From an uncultured Collinsella sp. (GTDB lineage: Bacteria > Actinomycetota > Coriobacteriia > Coriobacteriales > Coriobacteriaceae): a stretch of DNA of 8,586 nt. A program made the translations under genes and the position numbers. Below, piece by piece: positions 1 to 5,714 of this stretch (position 1 is the first letter of the stretch; each line of letters opens with the position of its first letter). The stretch is from positions 1 through 8,586 of the forward strand of contig CABQHT010000071.1 of the NCBI GenBank assembly GCA_902464035.1. The letters are read 5' to 3'. The notes beneath the pieces were generated by a model. The model worked only from the letters and a program-made list of their open reading frames with translations. It was not told the DNA's origin and searched no databases.

Positions 1-241
1 CGCCCCACCACTCCACACGCAATATGCTGTAAAACACCCCCGAGCATATGTTCGAAAACACAATATGTTGTGTTTGCAGCAAAGGCGGGAAGCCACCTGT
101 AGAACCCCGCCCGCGAACCTCAACCTTCAAGTTGACCTTGAGGCGATTTTTATATCCCTTTACACGCCGTCCACATCGCCCCCAAACTCCCCCACCCACG
201 GCGCACACGGCCCACCACCGCGTCGGTGTCTGGCGAAAAAT
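1..241. other. Gene-free left edge with operator-like palindromes
   Basis: No reading frame here has a convincing ribosome binding site or a recognisable product. Together with 304-338 this makes the window's left end largely gene-free. It holds a perfect 8-bp-arm palindrome at 56-75 (arms aaacacaa / ttgtgttt, 4-base spacer), a CAATATGYTGT motif at 20-30 repeated at 61-71, and a dyad at 118-143 (arms cctcaa / ttgagg). On the minus strand a weak promoter-like pair (TTGAGG, 16-base spacer, TACAGG; plus-strand 96-123) points left. The likeliest reading, by inference, is the control region of a leftward gene lying beyond the edge, because xerD is terminated at 242-303. A minus-strand frame from the ATG at 45-47 runs open off the edge but has no Shine-Dalgarno sequence. 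Confidence 0.4.
56..75. promoter_or_regulatory. Perfect 20-bp palindrome, operator-like
   Basis: The arms aaacacaa (56-63) and ttgtgttt (68-75) are perfect reverse complements around a 4-base spacer (tatg). The size and AT-rich symmetry fit a dimeric repressor site better than a terminator. A related half-motif (CAATATGCTGT, with aaaacac nearby) lies at 20-37. The regulated gene would be to the left, outside the window. The regulator is unknown. Confidence 0.35.
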
Positions 242-303
242 GGGACGGGCCCCAGATTGCCCATGCGCGCAAAAGTGCGTCTCGGCAATCTGGGGCCCGT
301 CCC
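242..303 (-). terminator. Rho-independent terminator after xerD, 20-bp perfect stem
   Basis: Bases 242-261 and 284-303 are perfect reverse complements over 20 bp. Part of the 22-base loop can form a further small hairpin (cgca 268-271 with tgcg 276-279). On the minus strand the stem is followed at once by ATTTTT (plus-strand aaaaat, 236-241), the expected U-tract. It lies 35 bases after the xerD stop, so it ends the pyrG-xerD unit. The stem is much longer than usual for an intrinsic terminator. An AT-rich segment (306-324) separates it from xerD. Confidence 0.85.
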
Positions 304-338
304 CCTTAATATATATAAATATACAGGTCAGCGACGTA

Positions 339-1280
339 CTAGCGATGTGCCAGCGGATGCGCCGCCAGATAAACCTCGGTCAGTTGCGTGCGATCGACAT
401 GCGTGTAGACCTGCGTGGTCGAAATATCGGCATGGCCCAAAATCTCCTGCAGCACACGCAGGTCGGCACCGCCCGCGAGCATGTGGGTGGCAAAGGAGTG
501 GCGCAAGGTATGGGGATGGAGCCCCACCAGCCCCACCTGACGCCCATACCGCTCGCATATCGCATGCACGGCCTGGCGCGACAGGCGACGTCCGTTCTTA
601 TTTAAAAAGACCGCCGAGGTCTCCGTCCCGTGAGCATGGGCGGCCAGGAGAGTGCGCCCGTCACCTATATAGCGTGTCAGGGCACGCGCCGCGCTTCCCA
701 CCAACGGGGCCAGACGCTCCTTGGAGCCCTTACCGCGCACCAGGACAAACCCGTCATCGATATGGATATCGCCCACATCGAGCCCAACCAGCTCACTCAC
801 GCGCAAGCCGCAACCGTAAAGCACTTCCAAGATGGCATGATCGCGCAGCCCCATCTCGCCCTCGGGAAAGTCTTGATCGAGCAGTGCCGAGACATCCTCC
901 ACCGAAAGGTATTCCGGCAGGCGATCTGCCTTTTTGGGCAGGCGCAACGCCGCCGTCGGGTTTTGGGCCACGGCCCCATCGCGCACCAAAAAGGCATGCA
1001 GACCCTTCACGGCAGCAAGCGCGCGCTCCACCGAGGCGTCGGAATAGCCTCCATCGCGGCGATCGGCAACAAAGCCCTCCACGACCCGACGGCTCACATC
1101 TTCAAAAGACGCAATGTCAGCCCGCTCCAGATAGGCGCAGTACGTCGTCAGGTCACGACGGTAGGCCGCAATCGTATTGCGCGCCAAACCCCGCTCGACC
1201 GCAAGGTAATCGAGATACTCCCCCGCCGCCACAGCGAGCGACGAGGGAGTGGCTTCGGTATGCTCTTGGTTCGCCGGCAC
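339..1280 (-). CDS. xerD: Tyrosine recombinase XerD
   Basis: This is a site-specific recombinase of the tyrosine (phage integrase) family. XerD acts with XerC at the chromosomal dif site to resolve chromosome dimers before cell division. The N-terminal core-binding (SAM-like) domain spans about residues 12-100 and the catalytic domain about 115-305. All catalytic residues are visible: R160 (GCGLRVSEL), K184 (RGKGSKER), H257 and R260 (HTLRH), H283 (LGHAD) and nucleophile Y292 (VYTH). The length of 313 aa fits the family. I chose the GTG at 1278-1280 because it lies two bases after the pyrG stop and the frame has no nearer ATG; the next ATG (1431-1433) would embed about 50 unrelated residues inside pyrG. 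Its Shine-Dalgarno is weak (GGA), consistent with translational coupling to pyrG. Calling it XerD rather than XerC rests on overall resemblance (RLPKKADRLPEYLS linker) and is less certain than the family. Confidence 0.9.
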   Translation of the reverse strand: MPANQEHTEATPSSLAVAAGEYLDYLAVERGLARNTIAAYRRDLTTYCAYLERADIASFEDVSRRVVEGFVADRRDGGYSDASVERALAAVKGLHAFLVRDGAVAQNPTAALRLPKKADRLPEYLSVEDVSALLDQDFPEGEMGLRDHAILEVLYGCGLRVSELVGLDVGDIHIDDGFVLVRGKGSKERLAPLVGSAARALTRYIGDGRTLLAAHAHGTETSAVFLNKNGRRLSRQAVHAICERYGRQVGLVGLHPHTLRHSFATHMLAGGADLRVLQEILGHADISTTQVYTHVDRTQLTEVYLAAHPLAHR

Positions 1281-1282
1281 CC

Positions 1283-2944
1283 TTAGTCCGTAGCGAGGTT
1301 CATGGGCGTCACCTGCAGGCGATCGACACCCTCGTGCTGACCGATCGAGGCACGCACGAACTCTCGGAACAGCGGCTGTGGGTTGGTCGGACGGCTCTTG
1401 AACTCGGGGTGAGCCTGGGTTGCCACATACCACGGATGCACGTCGCGCGGCAGCTCGACCATCTCGACCAGGCGCTCGTCGGGCGAGAGGCCAGAGATAA
1501 CCAGACCGGCGTCCTCGAGCTGGTCGCGGAAGGCGTTGTTAAACTCAAAGCGGTGACGGTGACGCTCGTAGACGAGATCCTCGCCATAGGCCTCGCGCGC
1601 GAGGGAATCGGCAGCAAGCTTGCACGGATAGGCGCCCAGGCGCATGGTGCCGCCCTTCTCGGTCACGTCCTCCTGCGAGCTCATCAGGTCGATGACACTA
1701 TACGGGCCATCCGGATCGAACTCGGAAGAGCTGGCGCCGGCAAGGCCGACGACGTTGCGGGCGAACTCGCACACGGCCACCTGCATACCCAGGCAAATGC
1801 CCAGATACGGAATCTTGTGCTCGCGGGCGAACTCGGCCGCGAGGATCTTGCCCTCCAGGGCACGCTTGCCAAAGCCGCCAGGGACCAAGATGCCCGAGGC
1901 GTCACCCAGGACCTCGGAGACGTTCTGCTCGTCGAGGCTCTCGCCATCGACCAGCTGCACGTCAACGTGGCGATCGTAGAACACGCCCGCGTGGTGCAGG
2001 GCCTCGATAACCGACAGGTAGGCATCGGGCAGCTGCGTATACTTGCCCACGACGGCGATCTTCACCTTGTCGGCGTGCTGGTTGGCATGGTTCTGCTTGC
2101 GCAGGAATTCGTTCCACGCACTCATGTCGCGCTCGCGCGGGTCCAGACCCAGACGCTCGCAAATGCGCAGGTCAAAGTCCTGCTCGGCGAGCAGCTGCGG
2201 AACATCGTAGATGCTCGCGCAGTCCTCGTTGGTAAAGACACAGTCGGTGTCGACGTCGCAGAAGCTTGCGATCTTGCCGCGGATGGCATCGTCGATATGG
2301 TGGTCGGAGCGCAGAACGATAATATCGGGCTGGATACCAAAGCTGCGGAGCTCCTTGACGGAGTGCTGCGTCGGCTTGGTCTTGACCTCGTGGGCGGCGG
2401 CGATATAGGGAACGAGCGACACGTGGATGTAGCAGACGTTCTCGGGGCCGGCCTCCTTGCGATACTGGCGAATGGCCTCGACAAACGGCTGCGACTCGAT
2501 GTCGCCGATGGTGCCGCCCAGCTCAGTGATGACCACGTCGGAGCCGGTCTGCTCCTCAATACGACGGAACTTATCCTTAATGGCGTTCGTGACGTGCGGA
2601 ATCACCTGCACGGTGCCGCCCAAAAAGTCACCGCGACGTTCACGGGCGATCAGGCTCTTATAGATGGCACCAGTCGTAAAGTTGGAATCGCGGGTCAGGT
2701 TCTCGTCAATAAAGCGCTCGTAGTGGCCCAGGTCCAGATCGGACTCGTAGCCGTCCTCGGTCACAAAGACCTCGCCATGCTGAAACGGGCTCATGGTGCC
2801 GGGGTCGACGTTCAGATACGGGTCGGCCTTTTGCATCGTTACTTTGTAGCCACGCGACTTGAGTAGACGGCCCAGCGAGGCCGCGGTAATACCCTTGCCC
2901 AGAGACGAAACCACGCCGCCCGTCACGAACACATGCTTGGTCAT
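1283..2944 (-). CDS. pyrG: CTP synthase (glutamine-hydrolysing)
   Basis: CTP synthase converts UTP to CTP using ATP and glutamine, the last step of de novo pyrimidine nucleotide synthesis in the cytosol. The 553-aa protein is full length for the family. The N-terminal synthetase domain (about 1-270) has the ATP loop SSLGKG (K17), the DPYLNVDPGTMSP segment (41-53), probable Mg-binding D71 and E141 (ITELGGTIGDIES), and the UTP/CTP-site stretch KTKPTQHSVKELR (188-200). The C-terminal class I glutamine amidotransferase domain has the GGFG oxyanion region (356-359), nucleophile C384 (GICLG), and H512 and E514 (HPE). The ATG at 2942-2944 gives the family-typical start MTKHVFVTGGVVSSLGKG; AGGT lies about 9 bases upstream. 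It is the first gene of a tight pair with xerD. The tail after about residue 535 is the usual poorly conserved end. Confidence 0.98.
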   Translation of the reverse strand: MTKHVFVTGGVVSSLGKGITAASLGRLLKSRGYKVTMQKADPYLNVDPGTMSPFQHGEVFVTEDGYESDLDLGHYERFIDENLTRDSNFTTGAIYKSLIARERRGDFLGGTVQVIPHVTNAIKDKFRRIEEQTGSDVVITELGGTIGDIESQPFVEAIRQYRKEAGPENVCYIHVSLVPYIAAAHEVKTKPTQHSVKELRSFGIQPDIIVLRSDHHIDDAIRGKIASFCDVDTDCVFTNEDCASIYDVPQLLAEQDFDLRICERLGLDPRERDMSAWNEFLRKQNHANQHADKVKIAVVGKYTQLPDAYLSVIEALHHAGVFYDRHVDVQLVDGESLDEQNVSEVLGDASGILVPGGFGKRALEGKILAAEFAREHKIPYLGICLGMQVAVCEFARNVVGLAGASSSEFDPDGPYSVIDLMSSQEDVTEKGGTMRLGAYPCKLAADSLAREAYGEDLVYERHRHRFEFNNAFRDQLEDAGLVISGLSPDERLVEMVELPRDVHPWYVATQAHPEFKSRPTNPQPLFREFVRASIGQHEGVDRLQVTPMNLATD

Positions 2945-2962
2945 ATTGAGTTACCTGCGCTT

Positions 2963-2994
2963 CCCGTAGAAGTTGTCCATACACATCTTACGGG
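2963..2994 (-). promoter_or_regulatory. Leader stem-loop at the 5' end of pyrG mRNA
   Basis: Plus-strand cccgta (2963-2968) pairs with tacggg (2989-2994), and the stem extends by ga/tc past a one-base bulge to about 8 bp. If the promoter at 3003-3031 is right, this stem forms at the very start of the transcript, just before the ribosome binding site. No U-tract follows, so it is not a terminator. A role in mRNA stability or control of pyrG is inference. It is not the reiterative-transcription attenuator known from Bacillus pyrG, whose GGGC start is absent. Confidence 0.35.
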
Positions 2995-3002
2995 TCTTCA
3001 TT

Positions 3003-3031
3003 GTAATACTCGCGACGCGCGCCGCACGCAA
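3003..3031 (-). promoter_or_regulatory. Candidate pyrG promoter
   Basis: On the minus strand TTGCGT (plus 3026-3031) and TATTAC (plus 3003-3008) are separated by 17 bases, matching 3/6 and 4/6 of the sigma-70 consensus. Transcription would begin near 2996, leaving a leader of about 50 bases before pyrG. It is the best-spaced pair between the upstream terminator and the pyrG start, but the match is moderate. Confidence 0.45.
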
Positions 3032-3068
3032 TTTTTCTTACGCGCAATCGCATTTCTCCATCTCGAAA

Positions 3069-3099
3069 CAAAACGCCGTCCGGTTGCCCAGGCGGCGTC
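3069..3099 (-). terminator. Terminator after the winged-helix gene
   Basis: Plus-strand acgccg (3073-3078) pairs with cggcgt (3093-3098), and the stem extends inward through cc/gg past single-base bulges. On the minus strand the stem is followed by TTTTGTTT, a good U-tract. It sits 24 bases after the regulator's stop and separates it from the pyrG promoter. Confidence 0.75.
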
Positions 3100-3122
3100 G
3101 TTTCCACTATGAATGCGCGTTG

Positions 3123-3461
3123 TTATCGATCGGCGAGTTCGTCCTTGATCAAGTCCTGCACGAGCATACCGGCACGAATGCCCTCTAGATACCACTCGCC
3201 ACGCTCCGTGAGACAAATACCATTTGCAAGCTGGCCGCCGTCGTCGCTGTAGCGCGAGACGACATCAATCATGCCTTCGGAATCCAAGCGATCGATTGCG
3301 GCGCGGGCACGATACGGCGAAACCCCCACGCGCTCGGCAAGCGTTTTGCGCGAGAAACCATACGGCCCGCCATTGTCTTCGGTTTGCTGGTCGATCTCCA
3401 TCAACACCAGCACCTCGACACGCTTCATATCGTTGACACTCGCACGACCCTTGCCCGCCAT
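3123..3461 (-). CDS. Small winged-helix transcriptional regulator
   Basis: This 112-aa protein is a probable DNA-binding regulator. Helices at about residues 11-25 lead into a helix-turn-helix (about 36-58: FSRKTLAERVGVSPYRARAAID) and a wing (about 62-86) ending in the TERGEWYL segment, the arrangement of MarR/PadR-like winged-helix proteins. It has no sensor domain, metal site or membrane segment. I chose the ATG at 3459-3461 because AGGAGG lies 6 bases upstream; the longer frame from 3515 would add 18 residues with no better ribosome site. It is a monocistronic gene with its own terminator and an operator-like dyad upstream, suggesting autoregulation. The specific family and the target genes are not recognisable. 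A MarR-type fold is the best guess. Confidence 0.75.
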   Translation of the reverse strand: MAGKGRASVNDMKRVEVLVLMEIDQQTEDNGGPYGFSRKTLAERVGVSPYRARAAIDRLDSEGMIDVVSRYSDDGGQLANGICLTERGEWYLEGIRAGMLVQDLIKDELADR

Positions 3462-3563
3462 GGCAGCCTCCTCAAACCGAGCACGAGCATCTAACGCGCC
3501 GTGCGCGACCGACACACCTCACGATGGCAGGTAATATCCATCATGCGGCATCCCGCTAAGGAT

Positions 3564-3602
3564 GAAACAGTTACGGTTATTGTATACCGCTCAAATTGTT
3601 TC
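3564..3602. promoter_or_regulatory. Operator-like interrupted dyad upstream of the winged-helix gene
   Basis: Outer arms gaaacagtt (3564-3572) and aattgtttc (3594-3602) are reverse complements at 8 of 9 positions. Inner arms cggt (3574-3577) and accg (3586-3589) are perfect. A minus-strand TATACAAT, a possible -10, lies between them (3579-3586). No good -35 is visible. A site spanning the promoter about 100 bases upstream of the regulator's start fits autoregulation, which is inference. Confidence 0.4.
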
Positions 3603-3650
3603 TAGGCAGGTAAACAGCTATTTTTCGCCGAAATAGACGCTTTATTGATC

Positions 3651-3684
3651 AAAAAGCCGTACCGGGCGCTAACCCGATACGGCC
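3651..3684 (-). terminator. Terminator after the DUF1846 gene
   Basis: Plus-strand gccgta (3656-3661) pairs with tacggc (3678-3683), followed after one mismatch by cggg/cccg around a 6-base loop. On the minus strand TTTTT follows immediately (plus aaaaa, 3651-3655). It sits 34 bases beyond the DUF1846 stop, making that gene monocistronic. Confidence 0.88.
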
Positions 3685-3717
3685 AAAATGCAATGCAATT
3701 ACCGCGGTGCTTCAAAC

Positions 3718-5199
3718 TTAGCGATGGAAGAAACCGCGGCGCTCAAACTTGGGCTCGCAGCACACGTTGATACCCAGTTTGCGCAGTACCGTCTCGTCCG
3801 TCGGCGAGATAATCACGCTAAAGAAGGCATCGCAACCGCGCAGCTGCTCCAGGCCCGAAAGGACGCGAGCGGCCGTCTCACTCGTGGCCGAGGTGATCGA
3901 CAGCGCCATAAGCGTCTCGTCGGTGTGGAGGCGCGGGTTTTTGCTGCCCAGGAAATGCGTCTTGAGCTTGCTGATGGGCTCGATCGCCTCATCGCTAATG
4001 ACCTCGAGCTCAAGGTCGACGCCCGAGACATGCTTGAGGGCGTTCATAATGAGCGAACTTGCGGCGCCTAGGCGCGTGGAGGTCTTACCGGTCACCACGG
4101 AGCCATCGGGCATAACCATGGCACCCACGGGACCACCCGTCAGCTGCTCCCTGGTGAGGGCCGCCGAGCGCGCCGGTGAGTAGTTCTTATCGATGCCGGC
4201 CTTCTTCATAATAATCTTGAGACGGTCGACTTGCTCATCGCCCACGCCGGTACGGCGCACATTTTCGACCGCGGTAAAGTAGCGGCGGACGATCTCCATC
4301 TTGGAAGCGTCGCGGCAGGCATCGTCATCGGTGATGGCAAAGCCGACCATATTGACGCCCATGTCCGTGGGGCTCTGGTAGGGGCTCTTGCCCAGGATCT
4401 TTTCCATCAGGGCACGGACCACCGGGAAGGCCTCGACGTCGCGGTTGTAGTTGACCGTGGTCTTGTTGTAGGCCTCAAGGTGGAAGGAGTCGATGATATT
4501 GGCGTCATCGAGGTCTGCCGTGGCGGCCTCGTAGGCAATATTGACCGGATGCGTAAGGGGCAGATTCCAAACCGGGAAGGTCTCGAATTTGGCATAGCCG
4601 GCGGCCGTGCCATGCTTGTGCTCGTGATACAGCTGCGAGAGGCAAGTGGCGAGCTTGCCCGAGCCAGGGCCGGGCGCCGTCACGACAACGAGCGGTCGGG
4701 TGGTCTCGACAAACTCGTTCTTGCCATAGCCGTCGTCGGACACAATCAGATCGACATCGTGCGGATACCCCTCGATGGGATAGTGCAGCTTGGCGGGAAT
4801 ACCGAGCGCGTTCAGGCGGTTGCGGAACACATCGGCAGCGGGCTGGCCGGCGTACTGGGTGATGACCACAGCCGCGACGGCAAAGCCGTTGCCGCGGAAC
4901 AGGTCGACCAGGCGCAAAACGTCCTCGTCATAGGTAATGCCCAGGTCACCGCGAGCTTTGTTCTTCTCGATGTGGTTCGCGTTAATGGCGATGATGACCT
5001 CAACGTCGTCGGCTATGCTCTTGAGCATACGAAACTTGCTGTCCGGCTCAAAACCCGGCAGCACGCGGCTCGCGTGATAGTCGTCAAACAGCTTGCCGCC
5101 AAACTCCAAATACAGCTTGCCGCCAAACTGCGAGATGCGCTCCTTAATATGAGCGGCCTGCAGCTCGATATACTTCGCGTTGTCGAAACCCTGGCGCAT
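3718..5199 (-). CDS. DUF1846 (UPF0371) family protein
   Basis: This 493-aa protein belongs to the DUF1846/UPF0371 family, recognised from its whole-length pattern (start GFDNAKYIELQAAHIKERI, LYLEFGGKLFDDYHASRVLPGF, TAPGPGSGKLATCLSQLYHE, then DEETLMALSIT-like and GCDAFFSVI-like blocks). Structures exist for the family, but to my knowledge no established biochemical function. A P-loop-like GPGSGK sits at residues 177-182 with a following helix, suggesting nucleotide or phosphate binding. The middle region has a conserved-looking acidic/aromatic block (SFHLEAYNKTTVNYNRDVEAFP, 238-259). It has no signal peptide or membrane segment, so it is probably cytosolic. The ATG at 5197-5199 has GGGAG about 7 bases upstream. 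The gene has its own promoter (TATAAT) and terminator, so its neighbours give no functional clue. Confidence 0.95.
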   Translation of the reverse strand: MRQGFDNAKYIELQAAHIKERISQFGGKLYLEFGGKLFDDYHASRVLPGFEPDSKFRMLKSIADDVEVIIAINANHIEKNKARGDLGITYDEDVLRLVDLFRGNGFAVAAVVITQYAGQPAADVFRNRLNALGIPAKLHYPIEGYPHDVDLIVSDDGYGKNEFVETTRPLVVVTAPGPGSGKLATCLSQLYHEHKHGTAAGYAKFETFPVWNLPLTHPVNIAYEAATADLDDANIIDSFHLEAYNKTTVNYNRDVEAFPVVRALMEKILGKSPYQSPTDMGVNMVGFAITDDDACRDASKMEIVRRYFTAVENVRRTGVGDEQVDRLKIIMKKAGIDKNYSPARSAALTREQLTGGPVGAMVMPDGSVVTGKTSTRLGAASSLIMNALKHVSGVDLELEVISDEAIEPISKLKTHFLGSKNPRLHTDETLMALSITSATSETAARVLSGLEQLRGCDAFFSVIISPTDETVLRKLGINVCCEPKFERRGFFHR

Positions 5200-5240
5200 A
5201 TATGGCTCCCGTCCCGTTTCGTAAATAAAGTTCCTACGCG

Positions 5241-5269
5241 ATTATAACGGAGCCCGCCCTCCCCGATAA
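5241..5269 (-). promoter_or_regulatory. Promoter of the DUF1846 gene
   Basis: A perfect TATAAT lies on the minus strand (plus attata, 5241-5246), about 42 bases before the start codon. The -35 at 17-base spacing is a weak TTATCG (5264-5269). The spacer is very G-rich. Such a strong -10 with a poor -35 may mean an activator is needed, which is inference. Confidence 0.6.
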
Positions 5270-5308
5270 CCAGACCATCAACAGGCACCAACCAAACACG
5301 CGCTCGAT

Positions 5309-5377
5309 AAGTTGCGGTGGAATAGTTCCCGCTTAGTCCCTCAGGACACACAAACAGGAGCTATTCCACCGCAACTT
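5309..5377. repeat. 69-nt palindrome with 17-bp perfect arms
   Basis: Bases 5309-5325 and 5361-5377 are perfect reverse complements over 17 bp. The stem continues through a G-T wobble and three more pairs (5326-5329 with 5357-5360). The loop contains a nested gtcc/ggac hairpin (5336-5347). On the plus strand a T-run (5382-5386) lies 4 bases past the stem, so it could terminate rightward transcription, but no plus-strand gene exists here. On the minus strand no T-run follows. It may instead be a dispersed palindromic repeat or the remnant of a small mobile element; copies elsewhere cannot be seen from this window. Confidence 0.7.
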
Positions 5378-5409
5378 CCCCTTTTTGGTACAAGCTAACC
5401 TGACCCCTT

Positions 5410-5546
5410 TGCACCAACAGCAGAAACGTCGCGGGCAGAGAACGGACAGCGAACAGACACCAGAGCGAGCAAGCCGCCCCCTGCGCCAACAATGGCAGCG
5501 CCGCAGGTTGAGCATAAGTCAGCGAAAGCCCACCAGAGCGAGCAAG
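5410..5546. repeat. Degenerate two-unit tandem repeat (about 73 bp)
   Basis: Two units (5410-5473 and 5482-5546) share a start, TGCRCCAACA, and an end, of which 16 bases (5458-5473 and 5531-5546, caccagagcgagcaag) are identical. Over the last 27 bases the match is 23 of 27 (5447-5473 and 5520-5546). The middle of each unit has diverged. The second copy forms the 5' arm of the long hairpin at 5526-5623. No third unit is visible. Confidence 0.65.
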
Positions 5547-5623
5547 GTGACGTGAAAGAGGAGGGCATAGGCCTTTTGGCCATGCCCGACGATTGAACGT
5601 CAGATTGCCGCTCTGGCGGGCTT
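5526..5623. other. Long composite hairpin, possible structured RNA or palindromic element
   Basis: A nearly continuous imperfect stem of about 98 nt forms from these pairings: aagccc (5526-5531) with gggctt (5618-5623); ccagagc (5533-5539) with gctctgg (5610-5616); gcaa (5542-5545) with ttgc (5605-5608); tgacgt (5548-5553) with acgtca (5597-5602); gggcat (5563-5568) with atgccc (5582-5587); and ggcc/ggcc (5570-5573 and 5578-5581) around a tttt loop. That is about 33 pairs broken by small internal loops and one symmetric 9-base internal loop. No convincing reading frame, promoter or T-run goes with it. It could be an RNA processed from read-through of the carrier operon, an independent small RNA, or a dispersed repeat. 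Confidence 0.55.
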
Positions 5624-5636
5624 GCAGCGTCGAGTG

Positions 5637-5664
5637 GTTCCGGCGTTTGGTAAAACGCCGGAAC
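5637..5664. repeat. 12-bp perfect hairpin beside the long composite hairpin
   Basis: The arm gttccggcgttt (5637-5648) and its perfect reverse complement (5653-5664) enclose the loop ggta. No T-run lies on either side, so it is not a classical terminator. It lies 13 bases from the composite hairpin and 8 bases from the probable carrier-gene terminator, forming a hairpin cluster. Confidence 0.6.
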
Positions 5665-5672
5665 ACAAGAGC

Positions 5673-5703
5673 GCCCCCTCCCGCGCACGGAACGGGAGGG
5701 GGC
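5673..5703 (-). terminator. Probable terminator of the carrier gene (arc cluster end)
   Basis: An 11-bp GC-rich stem forms from gccccctcccg (5673-5683) and its reverse complement (5693-5703) around a 9-base loop. On the minus strand it is followed by GCTCTTGTGTT, which is T-rich but not a clean tract. It lies about 100 bases after the carrier stop and is the best candidate for ending arc transcription. Two smaller hairpins lie between (5720-5740 and 5758-5773). Confidence 0.55.
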
Positions 5704-5714
5704 TAAAGGTAGGA

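Noticed and set aside
253..261. CAGATTGCC shared by the xerD terminator stem and the long hairpin (5601-5609)
   Set aside because: Many 9-base matches are expected by chance in a window this size, and the flanks do not align.
1281..1433. A longer xerD beginning at the ATG at 1431-1433 (364 aa)
   Set aside because: The extra residues lie wholly over the end of pyrG, are unlike any recombinase N-terminus, and would make the protein too long for the family.
65..2866. A 933-codon plus-strand open frame across xerD and pyrG
   Set aside because: It is antisense to two genes with complete catalytic motifs, has low-complexity Arg/Pro/His-rich translation at its start and no family resemblance. Long antisense frames are common in GC-rich biased genes.
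3462..3515. A longer winged-helix protein beginning at 3515 (130 aa)
   Set aside because: The internal ATG at 3459-3461 has a near-perfect AGGAGG at ideal spacing, and the upstream start has no comparable site.
4231..5247. A 338-codon plus-strand frame opposite the DUF1846 gene
   Set aside because: The translation has no recognisable domain and mirrors the codon bias of the minus-strand gene.
5410..5546. Possible CRISPR-like repeats
   Set aside because: There are only two degenerate units, with no regular short repeat-spacer pattern and no cas genes.
5545..5580. A MPSSFT peptide in a minus-strand frame resembling the carrier's N-terminus (MPSSFTILL)
   Set aside because: The match is only about 14 of 18 bases, continues into no further similarity, and falls in the hairpin stem. 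A decayed duplicate of the carrier is not supported.
5361..5688. Overlapping minus-strand frames of 60-101 codons in the hairpin region
   Set aside because: They start at GTG codons beside the terminator stem or lack a ribosome site. They conflict with each other, show no family resemblance, and their repetition comes from the DNA repeat and hairpin.
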